DNA of 64,000 bases from Phytophthora sp. 'mugwort' (taxonomy: Eukaryota; Oomycota; Peronosporomycetes; Peronosporales; Peronosporaceae): positions 1,612,001 through 1,676,000 of the forward strand of contig JAUCEF010000007.1 of NCBI GenBank assembly GCA_033558025.1. Reading direction: 5' to 3'. Each line of letters begins with the position of its first letter. Position 1 is the stretch's first letter. The position numbers and the translations under genes were made by a program. This document shows, piece by piece, positions 50,600 through 60,790 of the stretch. Below the pieces are notes generated by a model. That model was not told the DNA's origin. It was given only the letters and a program-made list of their open reading frames with translations, and ran no database searches.

Positions 50600-52133
50600 A
50601 AGAGAGACAGCATCGCCATCACGTCTCTATTGACGCTGTGTGGTCAATCTATTCTCTGTACGCATGACCATGCTGCTGACCAGCTGGATCTGCCACCACT
50701 GCACGCCACAAACCATCGCCACCACGTATCTACCTGTCAATCCCGTCCTATGTGAATATCATAATACTGCTGGCCGATTGGTCCTGCCGGCACTGTACCT
50801 CGCCAGCCCAGACGACACCATCGCCATCACGTCTCTACCAGCGCTGGGTTGTCAATCCCGTCCTACGTGAGCATGGCCATGCTGCCGGTCAGCGTGATCT
50901 ACCACCACTGTACGTCACCAACCATCGTCACCACGTATCTACCGGTGCTTCGTTGCCATCGCGTCGTCCGTAAACATGGCCATCTTGCCGACCGGACAGG
51001 TCGTATCACCAATGTACGTCGCCAATCCAGCCGACACCATCGCCATCATGTCTCTGCTCGCAAACCTGCCCTCTGGGAGCATGACCACAACGCCGACGGG
51101 CTTGACATGTCGCCACTGTGTGTCGCCGACCATCGCCTCTCTACCGGAGCTGTGCCAATCCGTCCTATATAGCATGATCACGCAGGCATCCCGACTGAAC
51201 ATATCGGCACAGTACATTCCCGACCATTGCCACCACGCCCCTACCCGCGCTGGGTAGTCAATCCCGTCCTCTCTGACCGTGGCCACGCGGCCGGCCCGGT
51301 TGGACAATTCGCCAATATACGTCGCCAACACAAATCGCTACTGGCGCGGCGGTAGTCACTCCCGTCCTCGGTGGGAATGGACACGCTGCCAGCCCGGCTG
51401 GACCTGTCGTCACTACGTCACCTTCCGCGACGGCACATCGCTATCACGTCTCTACCGGCGCGAGGTTGCCAATCCTATCCTCTGTGATCATGGCCACATT
51501 ACCGACCAGCTGGGCCAGTCGTCTCTATACGCCAATATTCCAGCCAAAACCATCACGTATGTACCAGCGCTGGGTAGTCAATCCCTGCCTCTATAAGCGT
51601 GGCCACGGGACCGGCCCGTCCGGACCAGTTAGCTGCCACTATACGTCAACAACGCAGCTAAACCGATCACGTAGGTACCGGCGCTGGGTTGTTAATCCCG
51701 TCCTCTGTGAGCATAGCCACGCGGCCGGTCCGGCTGGGCCAGTCGCCTCTATACGTCAACATTCCAGCCAAACCGATCACGTACATACCGGCGCTGGGTA
51801 GTCAACCCTGTCCTTTGTTAGGGTGGCCACGGGACCGGCCCGTCCGGACCAGTTAGTTGCCACTATACGTCAACAACGCAGCTAAACCGATCACGTAGGT
51901 ACCGGCGCTGGGTTGTTAATCCCGTCCTCTGTGAGCATAGCCACGCGGCCGGTCCGGCTGGGCCAGTCGCCTCTATACGTCAACATTCCAGCCAAACCGA
52001 TCATGTATATACTGGCGCTAGGTTGGATCAATCCCGTCCTTTGTTAGGGTGGCCACGGGACCGGCCCGGCTGGACATTTGGCCACAGTACGTCGCCAACC
52101 CACACAACACGATTGCCATCACGTCTCTATCGG
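50600..52133 (+). repeat. Satellite array, units of about 103-118 bp (left part)
   Basis: About 14 units share 'GCGCTGGGTTGTCAATCCCG', 'TCCTCTGTGAGCATGGCCAC', 'CTATACGTC', 'CCAGCC' and 'ATCACGTCTCTACCGG' in fixed order; unit starts fall near 50735, 50850, 50953, 51060, 51256, 51362, 51466, 51571, 51684 and 51802. Units in the left half are more diverged than those from 51500 onwards. Long open frames across the array are a by-product of the repeat. Confidence 0.9.
51599..52048 (+). repeat. Dimeric higher-order repeat within the satellite (224 and 226 bp)
   Basis: 51599-51822 and 51823-52048 each hold two satellite units and are nearly identical to each other, far more than neighbouring single units are. 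A third copy starts at 52049 and soon diverges. This shows recent duplication of a two-unit block. Confidence 0.9.
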
Positions 52134-52529
52134 TGTAACAGGGTTACACGAAGGTAACACGAATGTAGCCGTGCTACGTGTCATCGTGTAGTAAGTGGTA
52201 CTTGGTAACCACTTAGATTAACGGGATTTCAGTACGTGGCCACAGGGCCACTCGATATATGACTTTGACTAGGTTAAACTATGGTAGATAGCTAGAGTCA
52301 TACATTACACACAGGCGGCTTTGCCGCAGATAAGCAAACAAATAACAGTTCAGTTTTAGGATTAAAGAGAGTATTGCCCTAGGTTTAGGAGTACTGCCTC
52401 TTTGACTCTCTAGTGGTATAACTAGAGCGATATAAGCCTCTGCGGAGACCTCAGGGGTTAGCATAACCACAGCTAAGACTCGGGGAGTCATCGGTCTTCC
52501 TCTGACGCGTTACGCTACGCAGCCCCGCA
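52134..52529 (+). repeat. 5' LTR of Gypsy 1
   Basis: Starts TGTAACAGGGTTACACGAAG; contains TGACTTTGACTAGGTTAAAC and CAGGCGGCTTTGCCGC shared with 59665-60062. The end is set at CCCCGCA; the exact last bases differ between the two LTRs. Confidence 0.9.
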
Positions 52530-52590
52530 GCACCCGGTAGCACTTGTAGTCAATCCCGCACCTGAGGCTTAGGACTATTCCTCGGCGAGG

Positions 52591-53604
52591 ATGGAGCAGA
52601 CAGTGTTTTTTAACCTGTCCCAGAGCCAGCAAGACGCGCTGAAAAAGCTTATGTCTTTGCTCGGCCCTGAGGGCATAACGCATCTTGCTTTGCAAGGACC
52701 GGACGCGGTGAACGCGCGTCTGGAGGCGTTCTCAAGTTACGAGAATGCTCTGTTGGATAACCTCCAGCAGAGGACATCGGCGTCTGCATCGGCGTCTGCA
52801 TCGACGTCGACGACATCGCAGGATGGGGCCTACCGGCCTAAACCGCTCATCGTGAGTGTCAAGACTTTCGAAGGAAAGGAGGGGGAGAACCTCATGTTGT
52901 GGATCCGTGAGATCGAAATGGCAATGGGATCGGCCATGCTCCGTACTGAGCAACAGCGCCTGGCGCTATCAATCTGGAAGCTCGGTGGCCGAGCACGAGA
53001 ATGGGCACTCACGCGCGGCACGTCGGTGGACGCGGCCTTTACGAGCTGAGAAGAGCTGGAACTCCAGCTTTCACGAGTGTTTGCATCGCCTAACCGGCCG
53101 TACCGCGTGAGGTCACGCTTCCTGAAAAGCTGCCAGGGTAAGAAGGACTTGGTGGACTTCGTCCAGGAGTTGCGAACAGATCGCCAGTATGGCGGCCGAT
53201 CCTCTGCCAGAGGCAGTGACTGTGACAGTCTTTATGGAAGACCTCCGCACTGGCGTGGCCAGGACGGAAGTCTTCCGCACTCACCCTTCCTCTTTTGAAG
53301 AGGCCATGAGAGTGGCGTTGAACGCCGAGTTCAACTTCAAGTCGTCTCAACTTGGCTGGGGCGTTGTAAAGCTACTCCGTCCGACGGACCGGTCCCTATG
53401 GACCTCAGCTACGCTGAAGATGAGGAATCTAATCTTCATGGTGCCGAGCAGCGTATGGGTGTTCGTCGGTGCTTCATCTGCCGAAGCACCACCCATTTGA
53501 GGGCAACCTGCCCGTCGCGCAGGTCGCGTCAAGCTCCTACGAGCCTTCGCTCTGCATCGAGTCAAGCCATCGGCTCGTCGAGGGGAAACAGCGACACTCA
53601 TTAG
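52591..53604 (+). pseudogene. Gypsy 1 gag, broken
   Basis: ATG 52591 opens [20 protein letters not shown]; a Ser/Ala/Thr repeat lies at residues 64-76. The capsid-like part reads [20 protein letters not shown] and [17 protein letters not shown], then a TGA at 53047 stops it. The rest follows in shifted frames: ELELQLSRVF, YRVRSRFLKSCQGKKDLVDF and LNAEFNFKSSQ. The zinc knuckle RCFICRSTTHLRATC (CX2CX4HX4C) is intact in the frame 53398-53604. Gag would form the virus-like particle. Confidence 0.85.
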
Positions 53605-53699
53605 GCGCGGAGCGCCCTGCTGGGGAAGAACTGAGTTATGTTGAGCCTCATGGAGGTGGAAGGCAACAGGGCCCAGCCCCGGAGAAAGCCATACTCTCT

Positions 53700-54110
53700 A
53701 ACATGGAACGTGTATGCAAGCCGGGCTTGCTCGTCGTTAAGGCGACGATGAAGGGCTATGAGAAGCCATGGATCTTCTTGATCGATTCCGGAGCGGCGGG
53801 CAACTACGCTCGACGCTCCACGATGGAAGGAAGTCAGCAAACATGCTGAGGCGCTCAGGGAGCGCAAGAGTGACATAATCACTGTTCGCCTAACGACGGG
53901 GACCCGTGTCACGGTGCCTAAGGTTCCTGTGAACCTGGGCGTGAAGTTCTCGACTTCGATAGCGTGAAACGCTGCCTGGTCCTGGATCTGGATTCGAGAT
54001 ACGACCTCATTCTGGGCATGGCATGGCTGGAACGCCATGAGCCATGGATTTCTAGGAGGTCGAAGACCTTGGGAGCAACGCGCTTTACTCCTGGTGGAGC
54101 TTTGGTAAGT
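53700..54110 (+). pseudogene. Gypsy 1 aspartic protease, broken
   Basis: WIFLIDSGAAGNYARR carries the retropepsin Asp-Ser-Gly at 53784-53792. After a stop near 53847 the fold continues in other frames with ILGMAWLERHEPWIS near 54011, the conserved end of these proteases. It would cut the Gag-Pol chain. Confidence 0.8.
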
Positions 54111-54258
54111 CATGAACCCACCTCTGCTAGGAAACAAAAAAGCTTTTGCGCGGGCGCTGGACCGAGTCGGTCAACGTGCTGGACATCGGAGTATCCGATC
54201 TTGTAGACACTAAAGGCGCCGAGGACAAGCGTCTCGAGCAGAGCTCGTGGGCAGTGAC

Positions 54259-54546
54259 TGGAGCGGCAGGAAACCCCCTGGGTGACACAGGTGTGTGTCA
54301 CGACAACGACACTCATCATGATGACGGTGTGTCGTTACACGCCATGCGTGGCGTGACCGGCAGTATTACGGGGCATCATGGCCGCGTGCCTCAGGATGCA
54401 AGTGGAGCGGCAGGCAATCCGCTGGGTGACCGACGTCATGGTGACATTGGTCACGACAATGACCTCATCACTACACGAGTTGTCGCTACACGCCATGCGT
54501 GGTGTGACCGGCCGTGGGCCGAGCCATCAAGGCCGAGGGCCCACTT
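54259..54546 (+). repeat. Tandem repeat of about 144 bp in the PR-RT linker of Gypsy 1
   Basis: Units starting at 54259 and 54403 share TGGAGCGGCAGG, GGGTGAC, GTCACGACAA, TGTCG and TACACGCCATGCGTGG in order. The two units have diverged by substitutions and gaps. The linker around them is acidic and low in structure-forming residues. Confidence 0.7.
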
Positions 54547-55111
54547 ATGGAGGTGATGTGGCACGTAATCCACGGGGTGGAGACTGCGAGCATCCCAGTT
54601 CTGCGACGGTTGTCGGCCAAGACATAGCAGTCTCGGGTGAAACGCACACAGTGCAAGCACCTGGAGACGCAGCTGATGTGACTGTTAGGACCTCTCCGAG
54701 ACAAACAGTCTCAGCGTGGAGAAGGCTACGACGACAAGCGTCAGCCATGAGACGCAGAGCGTCTGATGCGTCTAGCATGACGAGTGACGATCCTCCTGGC
54801 GATAGCGAGCAGTTATATACACTCATCAACGGAGTGACAGGGGAAGTCGATATCAGTCTAGAGACTATGCTCACTGCGGACGATCTGTTGGAGCTGGACG
54901 AGATGTCCATGGCCCAGTTCGGCGACGCCTTGAAGGCCGGCGAGTTAGCCGAGTTGGTCATTCTACGACCCGAAGAGGAGCTAAACTCGTCGTCGCTTTT
55001 GGATAAGCAGTCCTTGAGGACGCCAAGTAGGCGCTGAATGCGCGGGCAGGATCCTTGATCGTCAAGGACCCCTCGGATCCGTACTACCCTTTGGTGAAGG
55101 AATATTAAGAC

Positions 55112-56467
55112 GTGGTCTCGAAGGAACCTCCCACGATGCTACCTCCGGATCGAGGTCTACGTCATGAGTTTGACCTGGTTCCTGGAACCAAATACTGCGT
55201 GACAAGGCAGTGGCCTTTGCCACGAGAACAGTGTGACGTCATTGACGCGTTCTTCCGTGCTAAGCACGAGGCGGGTATGGTGCACGAAAGCAAGTCTCCA
55301 CACTGCCTACGTTCTGAGTCAGAAATCCGAATGGCAAATGGCGAATCGTTCATGCTTTAACAAGCTTAACGCGGCCACCATTTCGGCGCAGACGTCCATT
55401 CCTAGGCAGGACATTCTCCAGAACAACATGACGGGGTATATGGTGTACAGTGCCCTCGACTTGGCCGATGGATACTATCAATTGCTCATGAGCAAGCGAT
55501 ATTCCGCTTACGACGGTCAGCATTCCGAGCGAGATGCTCTGGGAGTGGTTAGAAATGCCTGAAGGGCTGTCGAACGCGCCTGCGACATTCAATCGTCTTG
55601 TAGCGCAACTGTTCAGGCCCCACAGGGCGTATGCTCAGACATGCTTCGACGACATATATCGTCCACAGTCGTGCGGAGCACGGAAAGACTGCTGTGGAGA
55701 ACCACATTGAGCACCTGCGAGCGGTGCTCGAGTGCATGCGCACACACAAGTTGTATGCCAACATTGATAAGTGTGTATTCGGCACTGAAGAGACCCCCTT
55801 TCTGGGATGCTTCATTGGGAAGCGAGGCCTTCGAGCGGATCCCGCTAAGGTCAAGGCCATTGCAGACTGGCCGGTTCCAAAAAACCAGATAGACTTACGG
55901 AAGTGGCTTGGCCTGGCCAATTACTTGCACAAGTACAGCAAGAACTATGCTGAGGTGGCAAGGCCACTGTCCAATCTTCTTAAGAGGGATGTGGACTGGT
56001 GTTGGGACACCGGACATCAAGCGGCTTTTGAACCCATTAAGGATAGTCTCCTTCTGGCCCCGATCCTGGCCCTGCCAGACCCCGATCGTCCTTTCAGTGT
56101 CGTCTGTGACGCGTCGGACTTTGCCATCGGCAGTGCTTTGTTGCAAGCAGACGCTGAAGGGCGTGAACGCGTGGTCGCGTTTGATTCTCGCGAGCTTAAG
56201 GCTGCTAAGACGAACTGTCCAGTTCATGACAAAGAGCCACTTGCGATGAAGTATGCGCTCGTCAAATTCAGGTTTCACCTGCTCGGTTCCAAGCAGTTTG
56301 TGAGCTACATTGATCATAAGACGCTACGCAGGGCGACGCAGTCGCCTCATCTCTCAGAGAATGGCCTGTTGGCTCTCCTTCTTTGCGGAGTACAACTTCG
56401 AGGTGAAGTACAAGCCTGGCAGGCACAACGTCTTGGCCGATGCGTTATCACTCAGGCCAGACTATGA
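55112..56467 (+). pseudogene. Gypsy 1 reverse transcriptase and RNase H, broken
   Basis: RT begins LPPDRGLRHEFDLVPGTKYC and RQWPLPREQCDVIDAFF, then shifts frame to MVYSALDLADGYYQLLMS, then MPEGLSNAPATFNRLVAQLF. The catalytic pair is in TCFDDIY (Asp-Asp at 55648-55653). The frame 55631-56467 is open through the connection domain (RKWLGLANYLHKYSKNYAEV) and RNase H (VCDASDFAIGSALLQ, KEPLAMKYALVKFR). Three or more frame changes break it. Confidence 0.9.
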
Positions 56468-56497
56468 GATCGATCACGTCACGACGGCGACTTCGTT

Positions 56498-58262
56498 GTG
56501 ACAGACTTGATCCGCGCTGCGTACCCGCGTGACGAGTCCTGCGTAGCTCTACTACATGCGCTAGAAGGCGCGGAGTTTGCTAACTCAGACATTAAGCTGT
56601 CAGCGCGGTTGCGCGCAAGGCTACATCGATACACTCTCGATGATGGCCTATTGTACTACGGTGCCGGTCCAGAAGACACCCCACCTGTCGTGGTTCCTCA
56701 CGAAGAGGATCTCAAGTATCGTATCCTCTATGAGGCACGTGATACCCCACTTGGCGGACATCTCGGTCGAGAAAAGACCTACAGCTCGGTGAGCTTCCAC
56801 TACTGGTGGCCGAAGCTTTACAAGTGGGTCAGTACGTATGTACGCACGTATGAGACGTGTCAACGGGTTAAACCCTCGCCACACTCGGCTGCGCCGTTGA
56901 CCAACTTGCCTGTACCCACGGGGTGTTGGCAATCCATGAGTATGTACTTTGTATTCGGCCTGCCACGGGATGCGGCGGGCAACACGGGCACCGTGGTCTT
57001 TGTCGACCGATTGAGCAAGATGCCTCATTAGCGGCGGTGCCGGACTCCATCGATGGAGAGGGAACAACCGCGCTGTTCATAGATCGTGTCTTTCAACAGC
57101 CCGGTCTGCCAGAGGCAATTGTCTCGGATCGAGATCCCCGTTTCACGGGTAAGTTTTGGACGTCGGTCTTTAAGGTGATCGGCACTCGACTCGACATGTC
57201 CACAGCGGACCATCTGCAGACCGATGGTCAGACGGAACGCGTGAATCGCCTTGCCGAAGACATGCTTCGGAGTGTCTGTGCGGACAGACCCAAGCAACGG
57301 AGCGCCATGCTTCCACTCGTTGAGTTTGCATTGAGCAATGCTGTGCATGCCTCGAAGGCTTCACCCCGTTCTATTTTTATTTTTGAACGGTCTCACACAC
57401 CCTCGCGTCCCGCTGACGCCACCACTCCGTGGTTCTGGGCTTAGTGGGGAGGGATAGCCGATAGGCTAGCTGATATCAGCCCAGCTGCAGTTGGCAGGTA
57501 AGTTGACACGATCGTGTCTACGCGTTTAACCGTCTTACGACAAGTACGCGATGAGATGGCTGAAAGCCAAGATCTTCAGAAGGAACAGGCTGATGCAAAG
57601 GGCAGAAGCAAATTGAAGTGTTTAGCGCGGGTGACAAAGTTTTATTACCTACACATGCAGTGTCTGCGATTTTTAAGACCAAGTTGCGCCCGCGCTTCAT
57701 TGGACCTTTTAAGGTCGTGGCCAGGAAGGGCCTTGCGTACACGCTCAATCTTCCGAAGAAGATGCGTACACACACCGTATTTTACGTAGGCTTCCTTAAG
57801 CCATATCGAGACCCGGCTCGGGTGAGCGCCGAGGGTTTCGCGCCACAACCGGTGGCTGGCCAAAGCACTGGAGGCGCACGAGGAGGTCCAATTGATCACG
57901 TAGCTCAGCGTGCGAGCGGTCCAGCGCTTCGAAGCAACGAGCAGAGGACTGCTCCAGGACCTCTAGGCGATTGGCAATCGAGGCAGGAGACTGAAGCCAG
58001 TCGACCCGATAATGCACAGCATCGATCTCGTCAGCGAGACGGTCACGATGACTCGTCCCCCACTGTAGCGAGTCGAAAGGGTCTGCACCCACCTCTCGAC
58101 CGCTGCAGATCACTGCGACTCGCGCTCGAGGATCCAGCCGGTCATCGACCTTCACCACCGTTGCTCGATGAGCAGGGAACTTCCAACTATCATGTGGAGC
58201 GCTTAGTGGCGCGGCGTCGTCGCCAGGGTCGTACCCAATATCTTGTGAAGAGGAGGGGTTAG
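56498..58262 (+). pseudogene. Gypsy 1 integrase with chromodomain remnant, broken
   Basis: The zinc-binding HHCC domain is clear (GGHLGREKTYSSVSFHYWWP, ETCQRVK). In the core the first catalytic Asp is replaced: MSMYFVFGLP has Tyr where Asp is usual. VSDRDPRFTGKFW holds the second Asp and TDGQTERVNR the Glu, in another frame after a stop near 57029. The GPY/F module (RFIGPFKVVARKGLAYTLNL) is at about 57690-57750. The end reads YHVERLVARRRRQGRTQYLV followed by KRRG and a stop where chromodomains normally have KWRGY, so the domain is cut. Chromodomains guide insertion to marked chromatin. Confidence 0.88.
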
Positions 58263-58268
58263 CCTCGC

Positions 58269-59328
58269 TCACAGAACACCTGAGAGTACGAGGTTCCCCT
58301 CTGACAAGGTTGCCCTGACGTCGTGGACGCTTTCGATCGACGCGATCAGCAGAGCCCCGAGGGCCAGCGACCGAGCGTCGCTCGCCTGGCGCTTCCCGGC
58401 AATAGCCGCTGGGGGGCCAAGGCCAGCCGCAAAAGCTGTCGCTCTGGTCTTGAAGAGGAGCGGCCTCACGAGCGTGAGAGCCGCTGGCTGTGACAGCAGA
58501 AGCACCGAGTGAGAGAGAGCCCTGGGGGTGAGGCCGGTAGGCAGGGGGTAATTGGCGTTTCGCCTTGAGTTTCGCGAACTCGAAACGGAGTCTACGTCCG
58601 ACTCGAACATCAGTTTTACTGAAACTAGCCCGAAGGGCATCAAGGGAAGAGAGCTTTCAAGCTCCTCCACCCAACTTTGGAACTGTCCATCGTCTTCCCA
58701 AGACGTCTCTCCTGGCAGGAGCACGGCTGGATAAGTCCTCATCGGTGGAACCGAGCCGTGCTGAGCTTGCACTTGCAGGCGCTCACGATACTCGCGCTGA
58801 GTAGTCGCTTGAGGAGTCAATTATCTCTCTCTGAGAGACTCTCGCGCGGCGAGATCGTCGGGGTGTTGCGGCCGCCGGCCCAATCACATACGTGTTAAGC
58901 AACTCCGATGCTGCTCGGCGAGCCACTTCGCTGGGATCGCGAGGCTCAAAGCCATAGTCACGACGTGACGGGGTAAGCAATGGCTGATCCATAGGTCGCC
59001 TCGAACGTGCAAGCTGCGGACCAGCCGCGAACTGTTGCTCCTGGACTTCGTCCAAAAGATTGGTGACGACGCCAGATTCCCTGCGATCATCTGTTGTTCC
59101 CCGTGAAGGTAGCGGAGACGCTTTGCACAGGACTCGTGGAGTCGAAAGCTCGAAAGGATTCGGAGCGCGCAGTTGGCGGCGCGGGCTCGGCGAGCGGACA
59201 GGGCTACTACCGGTCATGGACTCAGCGTAGTCGACCTCCTCTTCACCTTCTTCAAAGTCGTCAAAGAGGGCGTCTCGCGCAAAGCGTACGGGGGCACTGC
59301 CTCCAGCGGCTTTGCCGCCTCCACTCAT
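58269..59328 (-). pseudogene. Antisense reading frame inside Gypsy 1, unknown product
   Basis: On the strand opposite to the element's genes, between pol and the 3' LTR, the frame starting at ATG 59328 runs 181 residues to a stop at 58783: MSGGGKAAGG, an acidic patch (FEEGEEEVDYAES), Ser/Pro/Arg-rich PVRSPSPRRQLR and RRAASELLNTYVIGPAA. The frame is open further upstream to 59781 without an ATG. An overlapping frame one base off (58820-58269) continues with REYRERLQVQAQHGSVPP and GETSWEDDGQFQSWVEELES, so one older gene with a frameshift near 58795 is likely. I do not recognise it. It may be an extra antisense gene of this element family or a reversed piece of another gag. Confidence 0.45.
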
Positions 59329-59664
59329 GGGTATTTGACCGTATCGGCGCTTGTGCGCTGAGTGATACTCTCGCACCGAGAGCCGCGAGGGTGCGGGTGG
59401 CGCACGGTCAACGACCTCTCCCGTACGGGATGACGAGGATAACGAAGGTGTCGGAGACACAGAGGGGCTTAGCCCGCGGCGAGGGCTGTTATCGCGAGGC
59501 GAACGAGAGAGGTCAAAAGACCAATTGGCTATGGCATCTGAGTGTGAACACTCGACGCGGAACAAACAGTGAAACGCTCTTGGAGCGAAAAGTTCCGGGC
59601 CTTTTTCGATTGATACAATCCGACCCCCGTGGATACGATATGTCCACGGTTTGGTGGGGGAGAG

Positions 59665-60062
59665 TGTAACGGGGTTACACGAAGGTAACACGAGTGTAGC
59701 CGTGCTACGTGTCACGTTGCAGTAAGTGGTACTTGGTACCAATTGGATTAACGGTATTTCAGTACGTGGCCACAGCGCCACTCGATATATGACTTTGACT
59801 AGGTTAAACTATGGTAGATAGTTATAGTCATACATTTACACCACAGGCGGCTTTGCCGCGGATAAGCAAACAAATAACAGTTCAGTTTTAGCATTAAAGA
59901 GAGTATTGTCCTAGGTTAGGAATACTAACTCTTTGAGTCTCTAAAGGTATAACTAGAGTGATATAAGCCTCTGCTGAGACCTTAGGGGTTAGGATAACCA
60001 CAGCTAAGACTCGGGAAGTCATACGTCTTCTTCTGACGGACTACGCTACGCAGCCCGCTGCA
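59665..60062 (+). repeat. 3' LTR of Gypsy 1
   Basis: Starts TGTAACGGGGTTACACGAAG and ends CAGCCCGCTGCA; followed by ATCGG. Confidence 0.92.
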
Positions 60063-60721
60063 ATCGGCGCTGAGTTATTATCCCGCCCTCTGTGGGATGG
60101 CCACGCGACCGGCCCGGGTGGCAATTTGGCCACAGTACGTCGCCAACCCACCCAACATGATTGCCATCACATGTCTATCGGCGCTGGGTTGTCAATTCCG
60201 TCTTCTGTGAGCATGGCAAAGCTGCCGACCCGGTTGGACATTTCGCCGCAGTACGTCGACAATACAGATCTCTATAAGCGATTGGTTGTCAATGTTGTCC
60301 TCGGTGGGCATTGCCACGCTGCCAACCCGACTGGATCTGCCGCCACTACTTCGCCAGCCGCGACGGCACCATCGCCATCACGTCTCTATCGGTGCTGGGT
60401 TGTCAATCTCGCCCTCTGTGATCATGGCCACATTGTCGACCGGCTGGGCCAGTCGTCTCTATACGTCAACATCCCAGCCAAAACCATTACGTATGTACCG
60501 GCGCTGCGTTGTCTGCTCTCTGTGAGCATGACCACGCTGCCGGGGCGGTCGGACCAGTTGTCACTATACGATAGAAGGCTAGTCAAAACCTGCACGTATA
60601 TACCGGCGCTCTGTAGTCCATCCCGTCCTCTGTGAGCGTGGCCAAGCTGTCAACCCGGCTAGTCCGGTCACCACTATCCGTCACCAACCCAGCCGCCAAA
60701 ATCGTCATCCACGTCTCTACT
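60063..60721 (+). repeat. Satellite array, right part
   Basis: About six more units in the same orientation as 50600-52133, beginning with the ATCGGCGCTG half of the unit split by Gypsy 1. A two-unit block here (about 60275-60510, with CCTCGGTGGGCATTGCCACG and TGATCATGGCCACATT) matches 51360-51580, so both parts belong to one array. Confidence 0.9.
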
Positions 60722-60790
60722 GCGCATAACAGAGGGCAGGATTGACAACCCAGCGCCAATAGAGACGTGACGTCGATGGTGTCGTCTTCC
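60722..60790 (-). repeat. Inverted partial satellite unit joined to Gypsy 2 pol
   Basis: Read on the minus strand it runs GACGACACCATCG, CACGTCTCTATT, GGCGCTGGGTTGTCAATCC, TGCCCTCTGTTATG, which is satellite sequence in reverse orientation to 60063-60721. In frame it continues the pol of Gypsy 2. Confidence 0.8.

Larger units (their letters stand above)
52134..60062 (+). mobile_element. Gypsy-type LTR retrotransposon with chromodomain (Gypsy 1)
   Basis: LTRs at 52134-52529 and 59665-60062 both begin TGTAAC and end in CA, and are about 90% alike by eye. The same five bases, ATCGG, flank the element (52129-52133 and 60063-60067), and removing it restores a continuous satellite unit. The order gag-PR-RT-RH-IN is that of Gypsy/Metaviridae. 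A purine tract (ggtgggggagag) precedes the 3' LTR. A chromodomain remnant ends pol, which marks a chromovirus-type element. Multiple stops and shifts make it inactive. Length is 7929 bp. Confidence 0.93.

Noticed and set aside
50640..51801. Several overlapping 70-110-codon frames on both strands
   Set aside because: They are produced by the satellite repeat and follow its period.
50600..52133. CRISPR-like array
   Set aside because: Units are tandem without unique spacers, about 110 bp long, in a eukaryotic context.
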